Assembly: GCA_022225965.2 (NCBI GenBank)
Contig: JAKJXP020000029.1
Span: 124,001 to 188,000 of the forward strand
Direction: 5' to 3'
DNA from: Diatrype stigma
Lineage: Eukaryota; Ascomycota; Sordariomycetes; Xylariales; Diatrypaceae
Length of the DNA stretch: 64,000 bases
The notes under the pieces are model-generated. The model was not told where the DNA came from. It did not search any database and was given only the letters and a program-made list of their open reading frames with translations. The position numbers were made by a program, and so were the translations under genes. Of this stretch, positions 22,634 to 34,244 are shown in pieces. Position 1 is the stretch's first letter. Each line of letters starts with the position of its first letter.

Positions 22634-23527
22634 TCAAAGGAAATCACCCACTTCGATTGAGGGTGATGGCTCGTCGGGGGCGACGTGTTCCGGGAGTCCC
22701 TGCCGCTTAAGGAAGTTGACTATGTCGTCGACCTCCTGGCGGCCGTATATCCAATGGCCGCCCCTCTCGTATTCCAGATATGTCACGTCCATCCCGTAGC
22801 TCCCGAGTATGTCCCTCAGTCGCCGCCCCTGCTCCACCGGGACTATGTCGTCGTTGGCGGAGTGGGTCAGAAATACCGGCGTGTTGCGATATATATCGCT
22901 GTCGTGGCTCACTGACGCGGATGCGGAGGCGTCATCGCCGTTGCCGTCGAGCTGCAACTCTAGCCGTTCGCGACACTCAGAGACAGAGGCCGCGGGGAGG
23001 GGCATCCAGCTAGACAGCCCAATCAGTGCGCCTAGCTTGTTGTCGGGCTCGAGCTCGGGCGCGGACTCAGTTCTGGACTCAGACGCCTCGCCACCCGGAT
23101 CCGGGAGGTAGTTGAGCAATGCGTGTACGGCTACTGCGAAGCCCTGGCAGAACCCCGCCAGTATCACCCGGCGCAGGCCGCCGACCGTAGTGGCCTCATT
23201 CCTGATGAGCTGGATCAGCTTGGCTGTGTTCTGTCGCAGACCGCCGACCTGCAGATCCTGCCGTTGATCGGGGTTCTTCAGGTCGGAGATGTCGAACCAT
23301 TGGTGTATCTCGCGCCCGAGCGGTTCCGACGTCTGCTTGTCCGACTGCGCGAAGACCCATCGGACGCTGGGGAATATGTCCTGCAGGTGGCGGCCCCGGG
23401 CATCACGACCGTCGAGCAGGTCCTCGCTGAGGTTGGTGGCTGTCGAGTCACGACCGTGCAGGAAGATCACGGTATGTGTGTGCGGATGTTCTTCGTGGGG
23501 ACGTATGCAGTATAGCTTCAAATCCAT
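22634..23527 (-). CDS. acyl-protein thioesterase / phospholipase-carboxylesterase-like hydrolase, Cys nucleophile
   Basis: An intact 297-residue alpha/beta hydrolase of the Abhydrolase_2 family (acyl-protein thioesterases and carboxylesterases, usually cytosolic, about 220-300 residues). The strand and oxyanion turn IFLHGRDSTA is at residues 21-30. The nucleophile elbow reads G125-F-C127-Q-G129, where the family normally has G-x-S-x-G, so the catalytic Ser is Cys (codon TGC). The other triad members are in place: Asp226 in HSANDDIVP and His258 in GGHWI. An Asp/Ser/Ala-rich insert at about 195-212 and an acidic insert at 145-162 are loops. Ser to Cys is one base change. The rest is well kept, so this is either a working Cys hydrolase, as dienelactone hydrolase is, or a non-catalytic paralogue. 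Confidence 0.85.
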   Translation of the reverse strand: MDLKLYCIRPHEEHPHTHTVIFLHGRDSTATNLSEDLLDGRDARGRHLQDIFPSVRWVFAQSDKQTSEPLGREIHQWFDISDLKNPDQRQDLQVGGLRQNTAKLIQLIRNEATTVGGLRRVILAGFCQGFAVAVHALLNYLPDPGGEASESRTESAPELEPDNKLGALIGLSSWMPLPAASVSECRERLELQLDGNGDDASASASVSHDSDIYRNTPVFLTHSANDDIVPVEQGRRLRDILGSYGMDVTYLEYERGGHWIYGRQEVDDIVNFLKRQGLPEHVAPDEPSPSIEVGDFL

Positions 23528-24395
23528 GGGGGGAACTAACTATGGGCGGCTTGCTTGGAGGTATGGGTGCGGATGCGGGTGCGGATTCTCGTTTCGATTC
23601 ATGGGCATATGGGTTTGGGTTGCGTTATAGTTGCGGGGTGGGTTGAAGAAAAAGAGGAGAAAAAAGTATAAAAACGGGAGACGATAGCGCGAGGGAGGAG
23701 AGAAAGTATGTACGGTCTTAAACCCGGCGGGGGTCCCCGAGATAGATGCATCCCGGCGTGAAAGCTACGCAGAGCGACGAAGTATAAAGATTAGCGCAGA
23801 CAGTGGGATGCTGGGTGTTGTGGGATCCTTGGGAACGAAGTCGGACCTGTGAAAGTTAATTGTAGGCGCCTAGATGGTCTAGATGGATCTTCGAAGGTTC
23901 AAGGTTCAACGGTGAGCTGGCATCCCAAGCGTCCCAAATTGCTGGGTGAAGTTTGTTTCGATAGCCGATCCACAAATGAATGGGAGACGCATGGCCGTAT
24001 ACATAGTAGGTAAGTGATCTATATTGTATAGCGCATCACATCTAGACCCGGTTTGCTTTCCATATGGGCGTTGTCGTACCACGGGTGTTTCAGAAATGCA
24101 AACGCTGGCGTACAGCCACCTTGTCAAACCTATCACGGATCAATCTGGAGGAATATTTTGGTGACACTAGATCAAATTGACTTGATAAACACCCGGCGAA
24201 CCATCTGATATTCCTTTTTTCCTGCCTTTTTCTTCATCCTCGATACCGATAGTGGATATCTGAACTCAATGGGGAATTGAGTCATCCCAAATTTCCTGTC
24301 TGCGCCACGGCCGTGGAACAGGACGAAACGTCCCGAATAACATAAGGAGGCCCCGCAACTTTTCGGGAAGAAGAGTTTTATAGGGCGATTGCGCC
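23528..24395. other. intergenic
   Basis: This is the upstream region of the hydrolase gene and 3' flank of the J-protein gene. A GGTGCGGATGCGGGTGCGG repeat lies near 23565-23585. The ORF at 23906-24136 has no support. Confidence 0.55.
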
Positions 24396-25373
24396 CTATT
24401 TTTCTTGGTGGTATGCCTCGGTGGGATTCCTTGGTGGCGGCGAAGCAAGGGCCCAGCCTTCTCTCTGGCGCAAGAAGTTCTCGATTCTCCCATGCCGATC
24501 GAGTCTCGCGAGCTCACCTTGGCGCTGTCGCATGTCTCGGCTGACCACCGCATGCTTTTTCTCGTGCATCTCGACGACGTTCAGACCGTTGGTGGTCGCG
24601 CGCCGTGCCTGGCCCATGCTGCCGATGATGACCATAGCGCAGAGGACTCCGACGAACAGCTCGTTGGACATGTAGACGGGTCGCTGCTTCTTCTTCCAGC
24701 CGTCGCCGCCGTCCTGCTCGTCGTACCACCGCTCCCAGTCCTCCCAGGTCGCGTTCATGCTCGGGTTCCCCGGCCGCTTGCGCCACGACCGGTCGGCCTC
24801 CCGGTTGATATTCTCCAGGCCGAGCTTGCCGGCCCAGCCGGTGCCGTATAGATCGTAGGCGCGCCGCCTGGCGGGATCGCACAGGATGTCATTGGCGGCC
24901 ACGATCAGACGGTAGCGCTCCAGCCGGACAGCGTGGGACAGCGCGTCGTTCGGCGCTTGGTGGTGGTGCCTGTCCGGGTGGTAGATCTTGACGAGCTCGA
25001 AGAACCGGGTTTTCCGGTACGGCGCCCCCCGCTTCTGATCGAAGATCTCGTACGGAGTCGGGTGCGCCGATGTGGGCCAGTGATGGCGGCCACCGCCCGT
25101 GAAGCCCCTCTCCGGATCTTTGCCGGGTTGTTTCGAGGCGGTAGCGTAGCCACGCGGACTGTCATATCGCCTCTGGATATTGTTGCGAAACCTAGAGCCC
25201 GATGTTGCCGTTTGACGTTTAGACGTCTGATTGATACGATATCCTGAAAATTGCTGTAGGCTTGGGCCAGAGCTACATAATAGCGTTGTGTAAATGCAGC
25301 TAGAGGTAGGCGGAAGAAAGACCGGAAGACTCGGGGACGAACAAATAGCAATAGGGGGTTTCTTCAAAGGCAT
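24396..25373 (-). CDS. mitochondrial membrane J-domain protein (Jid1-like)
   Basis: An intronless ORF of 325 residues. J-proteins stimulate Hsp70 ATPase. The N-terminal about 85 residues are basic and Ser/Thr-rich with almost no acidic residues, as in a mitochondrial presequence. The J-domain runs about 104-178: PTPYEIF start, helix with KTRFFELVKIYHPD, the essential HPD at 132-134, then RYRLIVAANDILCDPARRRAYD. One hydrophobic helix lies at about 237-254, and a charged C-terminal tail follows. Presequence, J-domain and a single membrane helix in this order match the fungal family that includes yeast Jid1, though identity with it is inferred. No Gly/Phe or zinc-finger region is present, so it is a class III J-protein. 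It is the last host gene before the transposon block. Confidence 0.88.
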   Translation of the reverse strand: MPLKKPPIAICSSPSLPVFLPPTSSCIYTTLLCSSGPSLQQFSGYRINQTSKRQTATSGSRFRNNIQRRYDSPRGYATASKQPGKDPERGFTGGGRHHWPTSAHPTPYEIFDQKRGAPYRKTRFFELVKIYHPDRHHHQAPNDALSHAVRLERYRLIVAANDILCDPARRRAYDLYGTGWAGKLGLENINREADRSWRKRPGNPSMNATWEDWERWYDEQDGGDGWKKKQRPVYMSNELFVGVLCAMVIIGSMGQARRATTNGLNVVEMHEKKHAVVSRDMRQRQGELARLDRHGRIENFLRQREGWALASPPPRNPTEAYHQEK

Positions 25374-25970
25374 TTTCGATTAGGGGGCTGGGCTTATCAC
25401 CAATGAAGCTTCTCAATGAAAGCTTCATGGTTTTAGGTCATATTTACATCTAGGTAGGCGCGTATGCGTGTTGAATCTGTTGGTGTCAATAGGTTGAAAG
25501 AGGGAGGGAGCCTTAGAAGCCATAGAAGCCACCCAGGAATAGCTGATTTAGGTACCTTCTAACAAGACAGTGGTGACATAACAAAGTCACATGGTGCAGG
25601 TGCAGGTGCAGGTGCAGGTGGCGATGCCTCAGCAAATAGCTCAAAGCAGCTCAATGGATTAGGTAATAAAGTTCCAGGTTGCATGGATGCTGAGATCGCA
25701 GGGTTGTTGTCGTTCAGCATCGGAGCTTCAGAAGATAGATTTCCCGATCTCGGTGGCCCAGTCTGCCCACTGCCCACTGCCCCGCGCCTTGTATGTACAT
25801 TTTACCCTAGCTTTCAGCCTCATCAATTACATCAGCACCCTAAAAGTCCTCCCGGAAGTTCCCATGATTGTCCCTCCAGCCCCTCAGCCTCGGCCTACAA
25901 AAAGCGGAGGTTTGAAAGAAAAGTGGCTTATGCGCACATCGGCTGGGTCAAGCCTTAAGGAAGATGCTGG
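25374..25970. repeat. intergenic with GGTGCA hexamer microsatellite
   Basis: This is the upstream region of the J-protein gene up to the transposon edge. GGTGCA is repeated about 4.7 times at 25593-25620. The base composition is normal until the repeat that begins near 25971. Confidence 0.6.
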
Positions 25971-26270
25971 ATTTACAAATCACTTTAGGAATTCGATCAA
26001 AGGGTATTGGAATAGTATATTAATAATGTGAGCCCCCTTAAAGGCCGGCCGTTGCAGCGCTCGGAAAACGCTGCTACGTAGCGTTTCGTAAGGCTGTTAT
26101 TGCGCTCGTAAAGGCCGCTTTTAGCTATTTAAACGGTACCTTTAAATAAGAATATTATAAAAGCGGCTTATAACGGCTTATGTAAATCCTTTGTATAAAA
26201 ATATTATAACGTTCGTAAAAACAATCGAAAGCTATTTTTGCGGCCGGCTTAAAATAACCTTATACGTATA
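25971..26270. repeat. split direct repeat, outer copy A (little RIP)
   Basis: It aligns along its length with 26476-26765. Differences are nearly all C/T or G/A. This outer copy keeps GC-rich words such as GCAGCGCTCGG where the inner copy reads ATAATATTCGA, so it has escaped most RIP. Confidence 0.8.
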
Positions 26271-26388
26271 AATAAATTAAAACCTATAAATAATTTTTTT
26301 ATTAATATTTCCCTTATTAAAAATTTTTTTTTCGTTCGTTATAACCGTAAGCATTAATAAAAACGATAAACGAAAAAAACGGCTACGT

Positions 26389-26475
26389 AATTATAAAGCT
26401 AATTAAATTATTAATTATTATTATTATAAATAATAAATTACAATATAAAACCCTTTTAAATTCGTAAATTAATTT
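26389..26475. repeat. split direct repeat, copy B
   Basis: It matches 51204-51301 (shared ATTATTAATTATTATTATTA core and TATAAAACCCTTTT), with transition-type differences. It ends directly where copy A' begins. Confidence 0.8.
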
Positions 26476-26765
26476 ATTTATAAATTATTTTAAAAATTCG
26501 ATTAAAAATATTAAAATAATGTATTAATAATATAAATTCCTTTAAAAGCCGGCCGTTATAATATTCGAAAAACGTTATTATATAACGTTTCGTAAAGTTA
26601 TTATTACGTTTATAAAGGCCGTTTTTAATTATTTAAACGATATTTTCGAATAAAAGTATTATAAAAGCGACTTATAACGGCTTATGCGAATTTTTTGCAT
26701 AAAAATATTATAGCGCTCGTAAAAATAATCGAAAGCTATTTTTATAGCCGGTTTAAAACAATTTA
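26476..26765. repeat. split direct repeat, inner copy A' (heavily RIPed)
   Basis: It is a diverged direct copy of 25971-26270, carrying C-to-T and G-to-A changes at most non-CpG sites while the CpG sites are mostly kept. Confidence 0.8.
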
Positions 26766-26989
26766 ATTTATTTCATTTATTATTTTTTTTTTCGGATATA
26801 AAGAAAAAATTATTAATTCGTTTTCGATTATTTATATACGAAATAGCGTTATAAGTATAAAAAGCTTATTAAGAACGTTTTATAATACCGGCATACGGCA
26901 TTAAAAACCCATTTATTTAATAATTTAATATTTTTTTCGTTTATATCGAAATTAAAAACGTATTATGCGGCTTTTCGGCGGAAGTTATG

Positions 26990-27460
26990 GCCTAAATATG
27001 TATTAAGAAAAATTCCGATTTGCGTTAAGCGGATCCGAAATGCGGCAAAAGCGCGTTTATAAATAAAAATGCCGCTTTATAAACGGAATAAAAATTATCG
27101 GCTTAAATTATATTCGAAATTCGAATTTTATTATAACCATTTGGCTATATAAAAATAAAAACATATAATATCGTTTATAGCTTTTATTATTAGGGTTATT
27201 TCGTTTTTATTTCGGTCCGTTTTAATAAACCAAAAAAATAATCGAAAATAATTTTTTTATTTAAAAGGAATAACGCAAAATAAAAAAAGCTTTTTGTATT
27301 TATACCAAACCGAATCGCCGGCGTCGGTTTCGATGTATATAATTTCGCTTAAGCAAAAAAAACCCGCCCATGCCGTTATAAAAGCGGCGTTAATTGCAAA
27401 TATATTCCCGGAATTTTCGCCCGCCGTCGTTTTAAAATTAACGAACCGTTAAAACGTGGC
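26990..27460 (-). pseudogene. tyrosine recombinase remnant of the outer element
   Basis: The minus-strand translation through stops gives, near 27410-27340, a run resembling the F-x-x-WAGF-x-x-x-EI-x-Y segment of phage-integrase-type recombinases. It is followed about 50 residues later by an R-L-F-x-x-x-x-KTDR-like segment near 27220. These are two characteristic segments of this class in the right order, lying downstream of RT as in PAT/Ngaro/DIRS elements. The catalytic Tyr and the second Arg could not be placed with confidence because of frame breaks. Confidence 0.55.
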
Positions 27461-28479
27461 TTTAAAAATAAAAGGCTTTTTTTCGGTTTATACCGGTTCG
27501 TATAAAAATAAATATTTCGCTTTTTATATTAAGCGTTTTATATATACGTTTTCGAAAATTATTATATCGTAATTTATATTAACGTATGCCGAACGTATAA
27601 ATATTAAATATTTTTTAATTATAAAGCTCCGAAGCCGGTTTTATATTTAGCCGAAAGCCCGATCGAATATTTATTTCGAAAAAATAATTATTATTGCCGA
27701 TTACGATATAAATACGTGCCGTCGATATTATAATTCGTACGAACGTATTGTTATATTATAAATTTTTCGGATATTTAAAACGAATCCGGCTTAAAATAAT
27801 TTTACGTAATTTTCGTTAAAAGAAATTTATAATATTTGTATTACGAAATTATTTAAAAGCTTAATGCTATAAGCGTTTATTAATTAAGGCATAAATTAAT
27901 AATTAATTGCTAATTCCGTCGAAAAAGCGCATCCGCGAATGTATTTTCGGCCGATAATACGCGTATCGTTATAAGGTTAATATCGAATTCCGCCAAACGA
28001 ACGAAAACGTTACGAAAAGCGTTTATTAAAAGGGTTGCCTTTATTTTAAAGCTAAATAAGCCGTATTAAGCCGTTATGTTATCGATATATACGATAATCG
28101 TGCTGTATGTTTATATTAAACCGAATAATAAAAAAACTTTTTAAATTGCAATTAATTCGAAAATATTAATTAAAAATTATAATTTATTTTCGCTAAATAG
28201 GCGGTAAAAGATTTAAATAACCGGAATAAGCAGGTTCGTATATTAGTTTTTTTTAAATCGGGCTTTCGTAATATTAGAAACTTTTAAACGCGAATTTCGA
28301 AAAATCCGTAAATAAATAAAAAACCGTTCGGTTCGAATTTATTAATAAATAAATGTTATTAAAGTTTCGAAAAAAATCCTTTTATTATTATAAATCCTTT
28401 ACGGCGCCGTTATTAAACGAACGTTATAAACGTAAGTTATATATAAAAACGAAAAAGCCCTAAATTCCGTATAAAAAGG

Positions 28480-29022
28480 GTTTATTTAAAAGCATTACCG
28501 TTATATAAAAGCTTAAAAAACCGGTAATTCGTTTGGCCTAACGGCCGAAAAAGGTATTTGCAATAAAAGCATCGATAATTAATTTATTAACCTTCGTAAA
28601 TTTTCGCTTTAATAAGCGGGCGTTTATTAACGTTATATTAATTTCGATTTTAGAAATTTCGAAGGTTATGTTTTAATCGTTTTTTCCGGTATTCGGAAAA
28701 ATTCCTAACGCGGCGATTAGTTTATTATAAAAAAAATGCAACGAAATCGCGATTTTTTCGGAAAAAAATACGAAAATAAAATCGTCGAAATAATAAGCAA
28801 TTAATATTTCAGTAAATAATACGGAAAGTATTTAATAAAGGGCTTTCGTAAATAAATTAAATAAATACGGAACCGTATAAAAGCCAAATAAAAGGCAATT
28901 TTCGTAATAAAACCTTTCGCGCCATTCGAAACCAAATAGCCGACGTTGCAATGCCGTTACGGGCATTATACGAAACGCGTCTTTAAGGTTTTTCTTAACG
29001 AAAAAAAACCTTTTACCGGAAT
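28480..29022 (-). pseudogene. reverse transcriptase remnant of the outer element, 3' part
   Basis: An open stretch at 29035-28832 encodes the VKKNLKDAFRIMPV, LFGFEWRERFYYENCL and PYLFNLFTKALY segments. These are RT motifs of the type found in tyrosine-recombinase retrotransposons, not in the gypsy pol seen further on. The YFDDF catalytic box lies near 28795, and an LTGFLSF-like connection segment near 28525. The upstream half of the gene is at 49489-50000, on the far side of the inserted chromovirus. The ORF's first codons at 29035-29023 are LTR sequence, so its apparent start is an artefact. Confidence 0.75.
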
Positions 29023-29181
29023 TGATATAAGGCAAATGCGGTTAAATGAAATAAATAAAAATGATAATAATTCTAAATAAAAGACTAAAGGAAATAAAGT
29101 CTTTAGTACATACTTATAAGATATATAAATCCTATTAATTAAGGATTAATTAAGGTTTAAAGCCTTTTAAGGCCCGTATTA
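29023..29181 (-). repeat. LTR of chromovirus 1 (3' LTR in element sense)
   Basis: It aligns end to end with 49330-49488; differences are mostly transitions. It is preceded by the GGAAT target copy. Confidence 0.9.
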
Positions 29182-29329
29182 TCTGCTTTTTCCCAAAAAG
29201 GCTAGCGACCCGCGGCCTAAAATCCCCGAAAAGAAAAACAAATAAAAACTTAATTCTTAAAGAAAACAAATAAAATCCCTTTTCCTTTTATCGCTATGCT
29301 TTATTTTCGTTATTTCATTTATCGCCCGA

Positions 29330-30964
29330 TTTTTAGTTTTTTAATAAATATATTAGAATTGCCTTATCGGTATGTCCCTTATTAATCGATAGTTTTTTCT
29401 TAATTTGTTTTTTCGAAACAGCAATAGCGATTCGGCTAATCGCTTCGACTAAAGTATTTTCGAATTCCTTAATCCGACTTTTTAATCGAATTTTATTTTT
29501 TGCAATTATTTTTATTAGCAACGATAAAGTTTCGATTTTGTTTTGGGCTATATCGATTAAGTTTTTTTAAATTTTTAGTATATTTATGGTAATATTTAAA
29601 AATTCGTATATTGCTTTTTGTCCGTTCGCAAACGTTTTAACGTCGAGAATTAGTTTTTTTAATAGCGTTATTTCGGAATTAATACGGTTAAATTCGATAT
29701 TAGATTTTTTGGTAGCTTTTTCGTTATCGGTAACCTTTCCGATTAAATTAATATATTTACGGAATTTTAATTTCTTTTTTGGAAAATTCCGTATGGAAAA
29801 TACGGAATTATTATTTGCGGTTATGCGTTATCGTTTAAATAAATATTTTATTAAATCCGTTTCGCTTATAAAAGGGCCAGGTTCGTTAATTTCGGACTGC
29901 TCTTATAAGGGCGTAACTATTTCGGGATTTGGAATTTTCGGCTTTGGTTTAAAAGCAAAAGCATTTGCTTCGGTTTTTTCTGGGCGTAATTCGGGCTTTA
30001 ATTAAGGAGCAACGGGGATTTTAAGCTTTGGTTCGGAAATAACAGCCTTTTCTGGTTTTGGTTAATAAGTAATAATCGGATTCTTTAACTTTGGATCAAA
30101 AGCAACAATCGGATTTTCCGGCTTTGGTTTGGAAGCAATAACTGGATTTTTGGACTTCGAAAAAGCAATAATTTCGGAATCAATAAGTTATAGCTTAAAT
30201 AATGGCTTTTTAATTTAAATCTTTAAGTCGGCAGTTAAATTGCTTTTATTAGCCTTGGCTTTTCGAGCTTTTGTTAGATTTTTTATTTGCATTGTTTTGA
30301 TAATTGCGTTTTGTTTTTTGCTTATAATGTTAAAATAGTTTTTTCAAAATTTAAGCACGATTTTGGATTTTGTGGCGTATTAAATTAAACCGTAAAGTTA
30401 GATTTAATATTTAATTTGTTTCGAATAAGAGCCGAATTCCGCCTGGTTATTTCCGTAAATTCTAACCGCTTTTAAAAGTTTTAATTAAAGTAGTTAAATA
30501 GTTTGTATTAATTTGGAAGGGTTATAATCGGAATTTACGTAAAAGTTCTGGATGTTTTTTAAAATCTTAATTAAGATACCGTACGGAATGGATTCGGAGA
30601 CCTTTATATTAGGCCGAATCTTTATATATTAATCGATAACTTTAGTTAAATCGCTAATTCGAAAAGGGAAATTCTTAAGAATTTCGAATTATTATTTCTT
30701 AGCGGTATTGGTTATTTTCGTTATTTTCGAATTCTTTTTATTAATAATGGCATTTATATGCTAGCGTTTGTTTTTTTTATTTATGGAATTTTTGAATTCC
30801 AGATTGCTACCGAAAATTGCTTTTTTGATTTCTTTCCGTTGGGTTATGTTTATACGTAAACTTTTGTTTAAGTCCATGTTAATTTAAAGTTTCCGTTCGT
30901 ATTCGAACGTTGCTTTTGGAATGGTTTTGAGAATTTGCTGTTGTTATTTCTCGTTTTCGGCCAT
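29330..30964 (-). pseudogene. extra ORF between pol and 3' LTR of chromovirus 1
   Basis: It starts with ATG at 30964 (MAENEK), after the chromodomain, and read past stops runs to about 29330 in one consistent frame. It has a Lys/Asn-rich, probably coiled first half. Near 30170-29930 about four tandem copies of a motif like PKPENPIVA follow. The end is Lys-rich (open stretch 29521-29333). It is not part of pol. No envelope signal peptide or membrane helix is seen. Function and family are unknown. Confidence 0.5.
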
Positions 30965-31249
30965 AATGTCGAAAGGTCGATATGAAGATGGAAAAATTAT
31001 AAGTTAATGAAGCAAAAGAAAATGATTTAGGGAATACGTAAAAAAAAAAAATTAGGAAGCATATGGATCAAGATTCTAAAATAAAAGAGCCCGTAATCGG
31101 GAAACCGCCGAAATTTGGTAGTTATATAGTTGCAAATAGCAATTATGTCGGCTTTTTTGGTAAGAAGATTCCTTTAAAGGGCAGTCGTATTTTTATATTC
31201 GTATATAAAATTACATTAATAAGCTTTTAATTCTTTTAATTATTCGCAG

Positions 31250-34023
31250 GAATCTGGGAATTAAGTATGTCCGTTTTTTTGATTTTAAGTTCGTTTATAA
31301 TAAGGGGCTTTCGTTTATCGTATTTATCGATTAATTCGTTAGCGTTTTTCATAAATGCCAATTACAAATATTATTCGTCGTTTTTTGCGTCAAATCCTTT
31401 TTAACGAATAAAGTATTTAAGGCTGAAACGTTAATTTATACGTAAAATTCTTTTATTAATTAATTTTTTAATTTCGAAAAATATTTATTTTTCGTTATTA
31501 TCTTTTACGAAAATTTTATTTAGTTATGGTTTACGTCGGCTTTAAGGATCTTTAACTTATAACGCCGGATATAAATATGCAACCGATATAACCTTATATA
31601 TTTTCCAAATACGAAAAAAGTTTAATTCATAAACCAATTTGCCGATTTTGGTAATTACGGTAAACGGGCCGGCTCTTTATGGGAAAAACTTTCGATTTGG
31701 GTTTCCGAGTAAGTAATAACCGTAATAAAGTTTTAAGTATATTTTTTATTCGATTTGGAATTATATAGGGTTCCTTTTAAAGTCGTAACGAATTTTAGCA
31801 TTTAATGCGGCGAAATTAATAGCTAATTAGGCTTTTTTCTAATAAAGCTTTCGGTAAATCTCGAAATTAATAGCATTTTTAAACATCTTTAATATTAATA
31901 TGGAAGTTCTTGGTTTAAAACCATAAACGACTTTATTCGGTAAGCGTTTTAATATAAAATGCTTGGAATTATTTAAATTATATTATAATACGAATAAAAT
32001 TTCGTTTTAAGATATATTAAAAATAATTATATAATAACGTAATGTAATCTTAATATTTTGGATTCTTTTTTTAAAAAGTTCGTTAATTTGCGAATAATAT
32101 GTTATGGATATTGCTAATTTTATTTCGTTACGAGCGAATATCGCTTGCCAAATATCATTAACGAACTTGGGATTCTTATTATTTATCGCGCATATGGGCA
32201 TGCCTTAATTTAAAAGCTAAAGAATCTTTATAATTAGGCCTTCTTAAATTTCCGTTATATATATAATATGGCCTAGTATTATGATATTTTTTTTATTAAA
32301 CTTATAGGTTATCGTTAAAACCGCGTCGAACTTATCGAAACCGTTAATTCTTTATATTAAGTTCTTTAAAAGGATTTTCTTTAAACTGATCATAAAATCC
32401 TAAGCGATAATATGAAATGGTTATAAAGGAAATTTTATAGATATGGCCTTATTTAGTTTTTTCTGCCGGTTTATAAAATTCTATAAATACGATAGGCATT
32501 ATTTAACGTAATGCTAAAGCTTTTTAATAAATCCGAATATCGCTAAATAAATAAAATTATAAACCATTCGGCTTATACCGAAATGGTATTTCTCGTCGTA
32601 TATTAATTTAAAAACATCTTAAACGTACGATTTTGGGATATACAGTCTTTTTGCTTCCATTCGATCGACGTTATATAACAGTCCGTCGTCGTCCAATTAA
32701 AAACGGAAATGGCGCAGGGAAAGGTTTTTGGATATTCGATGTTTCAGTTTTTTTAAGATCTTTAACCATTTTTGGTTTTTTTTGTATCCGGATAAAATCT
32801 TATATCGAAAATCGGGATTTATATATATTTCGATATAAGTTGTATAATCGTAATTTTATTTTGGAATTATTAAATAACCGAAGTTATTCAGTATATTATT
32901 CAATTAACTTTTCGTCGGCTTATTTTTTTTCGTTAATATCTTCGAATATGAGCTATATGAAAAGCTTTAATAACGCATTTAAGACTAGATTTACGCAACC
33001 TGAAATATATCGGATATCGAGTTTAAATTAAAATAAATAAATCGAAACTATTAATAATTTCGGATTAAATTTAATTAAATCTTAAGAATTTAAATTGATT
33101 TGGTTTACGATTTTTCGTATAGCTTTATGATTAATTAATACCATTATAAGGAATTGGGCTAATTGGATACGGATTTATAAATTCCTATAAACCCATACGA
33201 AACAAGCGATTTCGAATTCCGTAACATAGTATTTTTTTTCGGCTTTGGTAAATATTTTGCTTATAAACATAATTGGCTCGATATTATTAATAGGAATATT
33301 ATAACTATCCCAATTATTTTTTCCGTAAAAAACTATCGCATCGAATTTCTTTTTTTTTGCTGCGTCGAGCTTAATAAATACGATTCTTAACGGGCTTTAA
33401 TAAACGAAATATATTAATTTATATAAGTCGTTTTGTAAAATTTAAAAACTGCGTTTCTCGTTTTTTAATGGTTTAAAGCATCGTTTTAATATTCATTAAC
33501 GGCGGGCAATAAATGTAAAGGAAATTTTTTGTTCCTTTTTGTTTTCGGCCAATATGTCCGTCTTTCTTTATTATAAAAAAGCCAGTTTTTATTAATACCA
33601 TAATATAAACTTTCTTAAGAATTCTGTTATGCCAATGTATTTTTTTAAAGCGCCAAGGTTTAAGGGGCATTTTAATTTTTTAATAACGGCCAAGCGATTT
33701 TCCGTAATTGATATGCCGAAACCATTCATTAAAAATCCCAATAATATAACGGCGGGATATTTAAAAAACGACTTTTTTAGGTTTAAAGCAAAATCCAATT
33801 TTTCGAATATGTTTAATATTTTGCATAAATGTTTAACGTATTTTTCCGTTATATCGCTTATAATAATTACGTCGTCGATAAAAGCATCGGCGAAATCTTG
33901 GAATAAACGGAATCGCTTATTTATAAATCGTTAAGCATAATTGGAACTATTACAAAATCCCATAATAATAATATTAAAAATTTCGAATCCTCGTAATAAT
34001 ATAATTATTATGCGATTTTTATG
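31250..34023 (-). pseudogene. RT, RNase H, integrase and chromodomain remnant of chromovirus 1
   Basis: It continues the pol gene after the nested insertion. The RT box A-F-IDD-V lies near 33880 with both Asp kept, followed by ALNLKKSFF (33780), LLGFLMNGFG and the ALKKYIG segment near 33630. The integrase core is open at 32201-32007 (KFVNDIWQAIF, then ITYYSQINE where the family has the last catalytic residues). A chromodomain-like segment (KYFIR-x-KGFDAKNDE-x-Y) lies near 31400. Stops are frequent. The domain order is that of Ty3/gypsy chromoviruses. Confidence 0.8.
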
Positions 34024-34028
34024 GCCGA

Positions 34029-34197
34029 TGTAAGGACAAACTTCAAGTGAAAGACGATGATAATTCTTTTAGGAAAAGACTAGTTATAGCTAAGCTGGTG
34101 AGATCTATTAATATAATAAAAGACAGAACCTACTGTCTTTTAGTTAAAGGAAGGAGCTTTTAAGTAGGGAAGTTTTTTGTGATAACTTCTTATAATA
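34029..34197 (-). repeat. LTR of chromovirus 2 (3' LTR in element sense)
   Basis: It aligns end to end with 43688-43856, with transition differences. GCCGA precedes it. Confidence 0.92.
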
Positions 34198-34244
34198 ATT
34201 TGCCCCTTTTCCGAGAAACGTTATTAACGTTCCGTTAATATTGT

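Noticed and set aside
25683..26031. ORFs at the edge of the transposon block
   Set aside because: They run from intergenic DNA into repeat A and contain no recognisable domain.
29586..30005. 139-residue plus-strand ORF in chromovirus 1
   Set aside because: It is antisense to the longer extra ORF on the minus strand, which shows the repeated Pro-Lys motif and consistent frame.
32633..33031. 132-residue plus-strand ORF
   Set aside because: It lies antisense to the pol gene (RNase H to integrase) of chromovirus 1.
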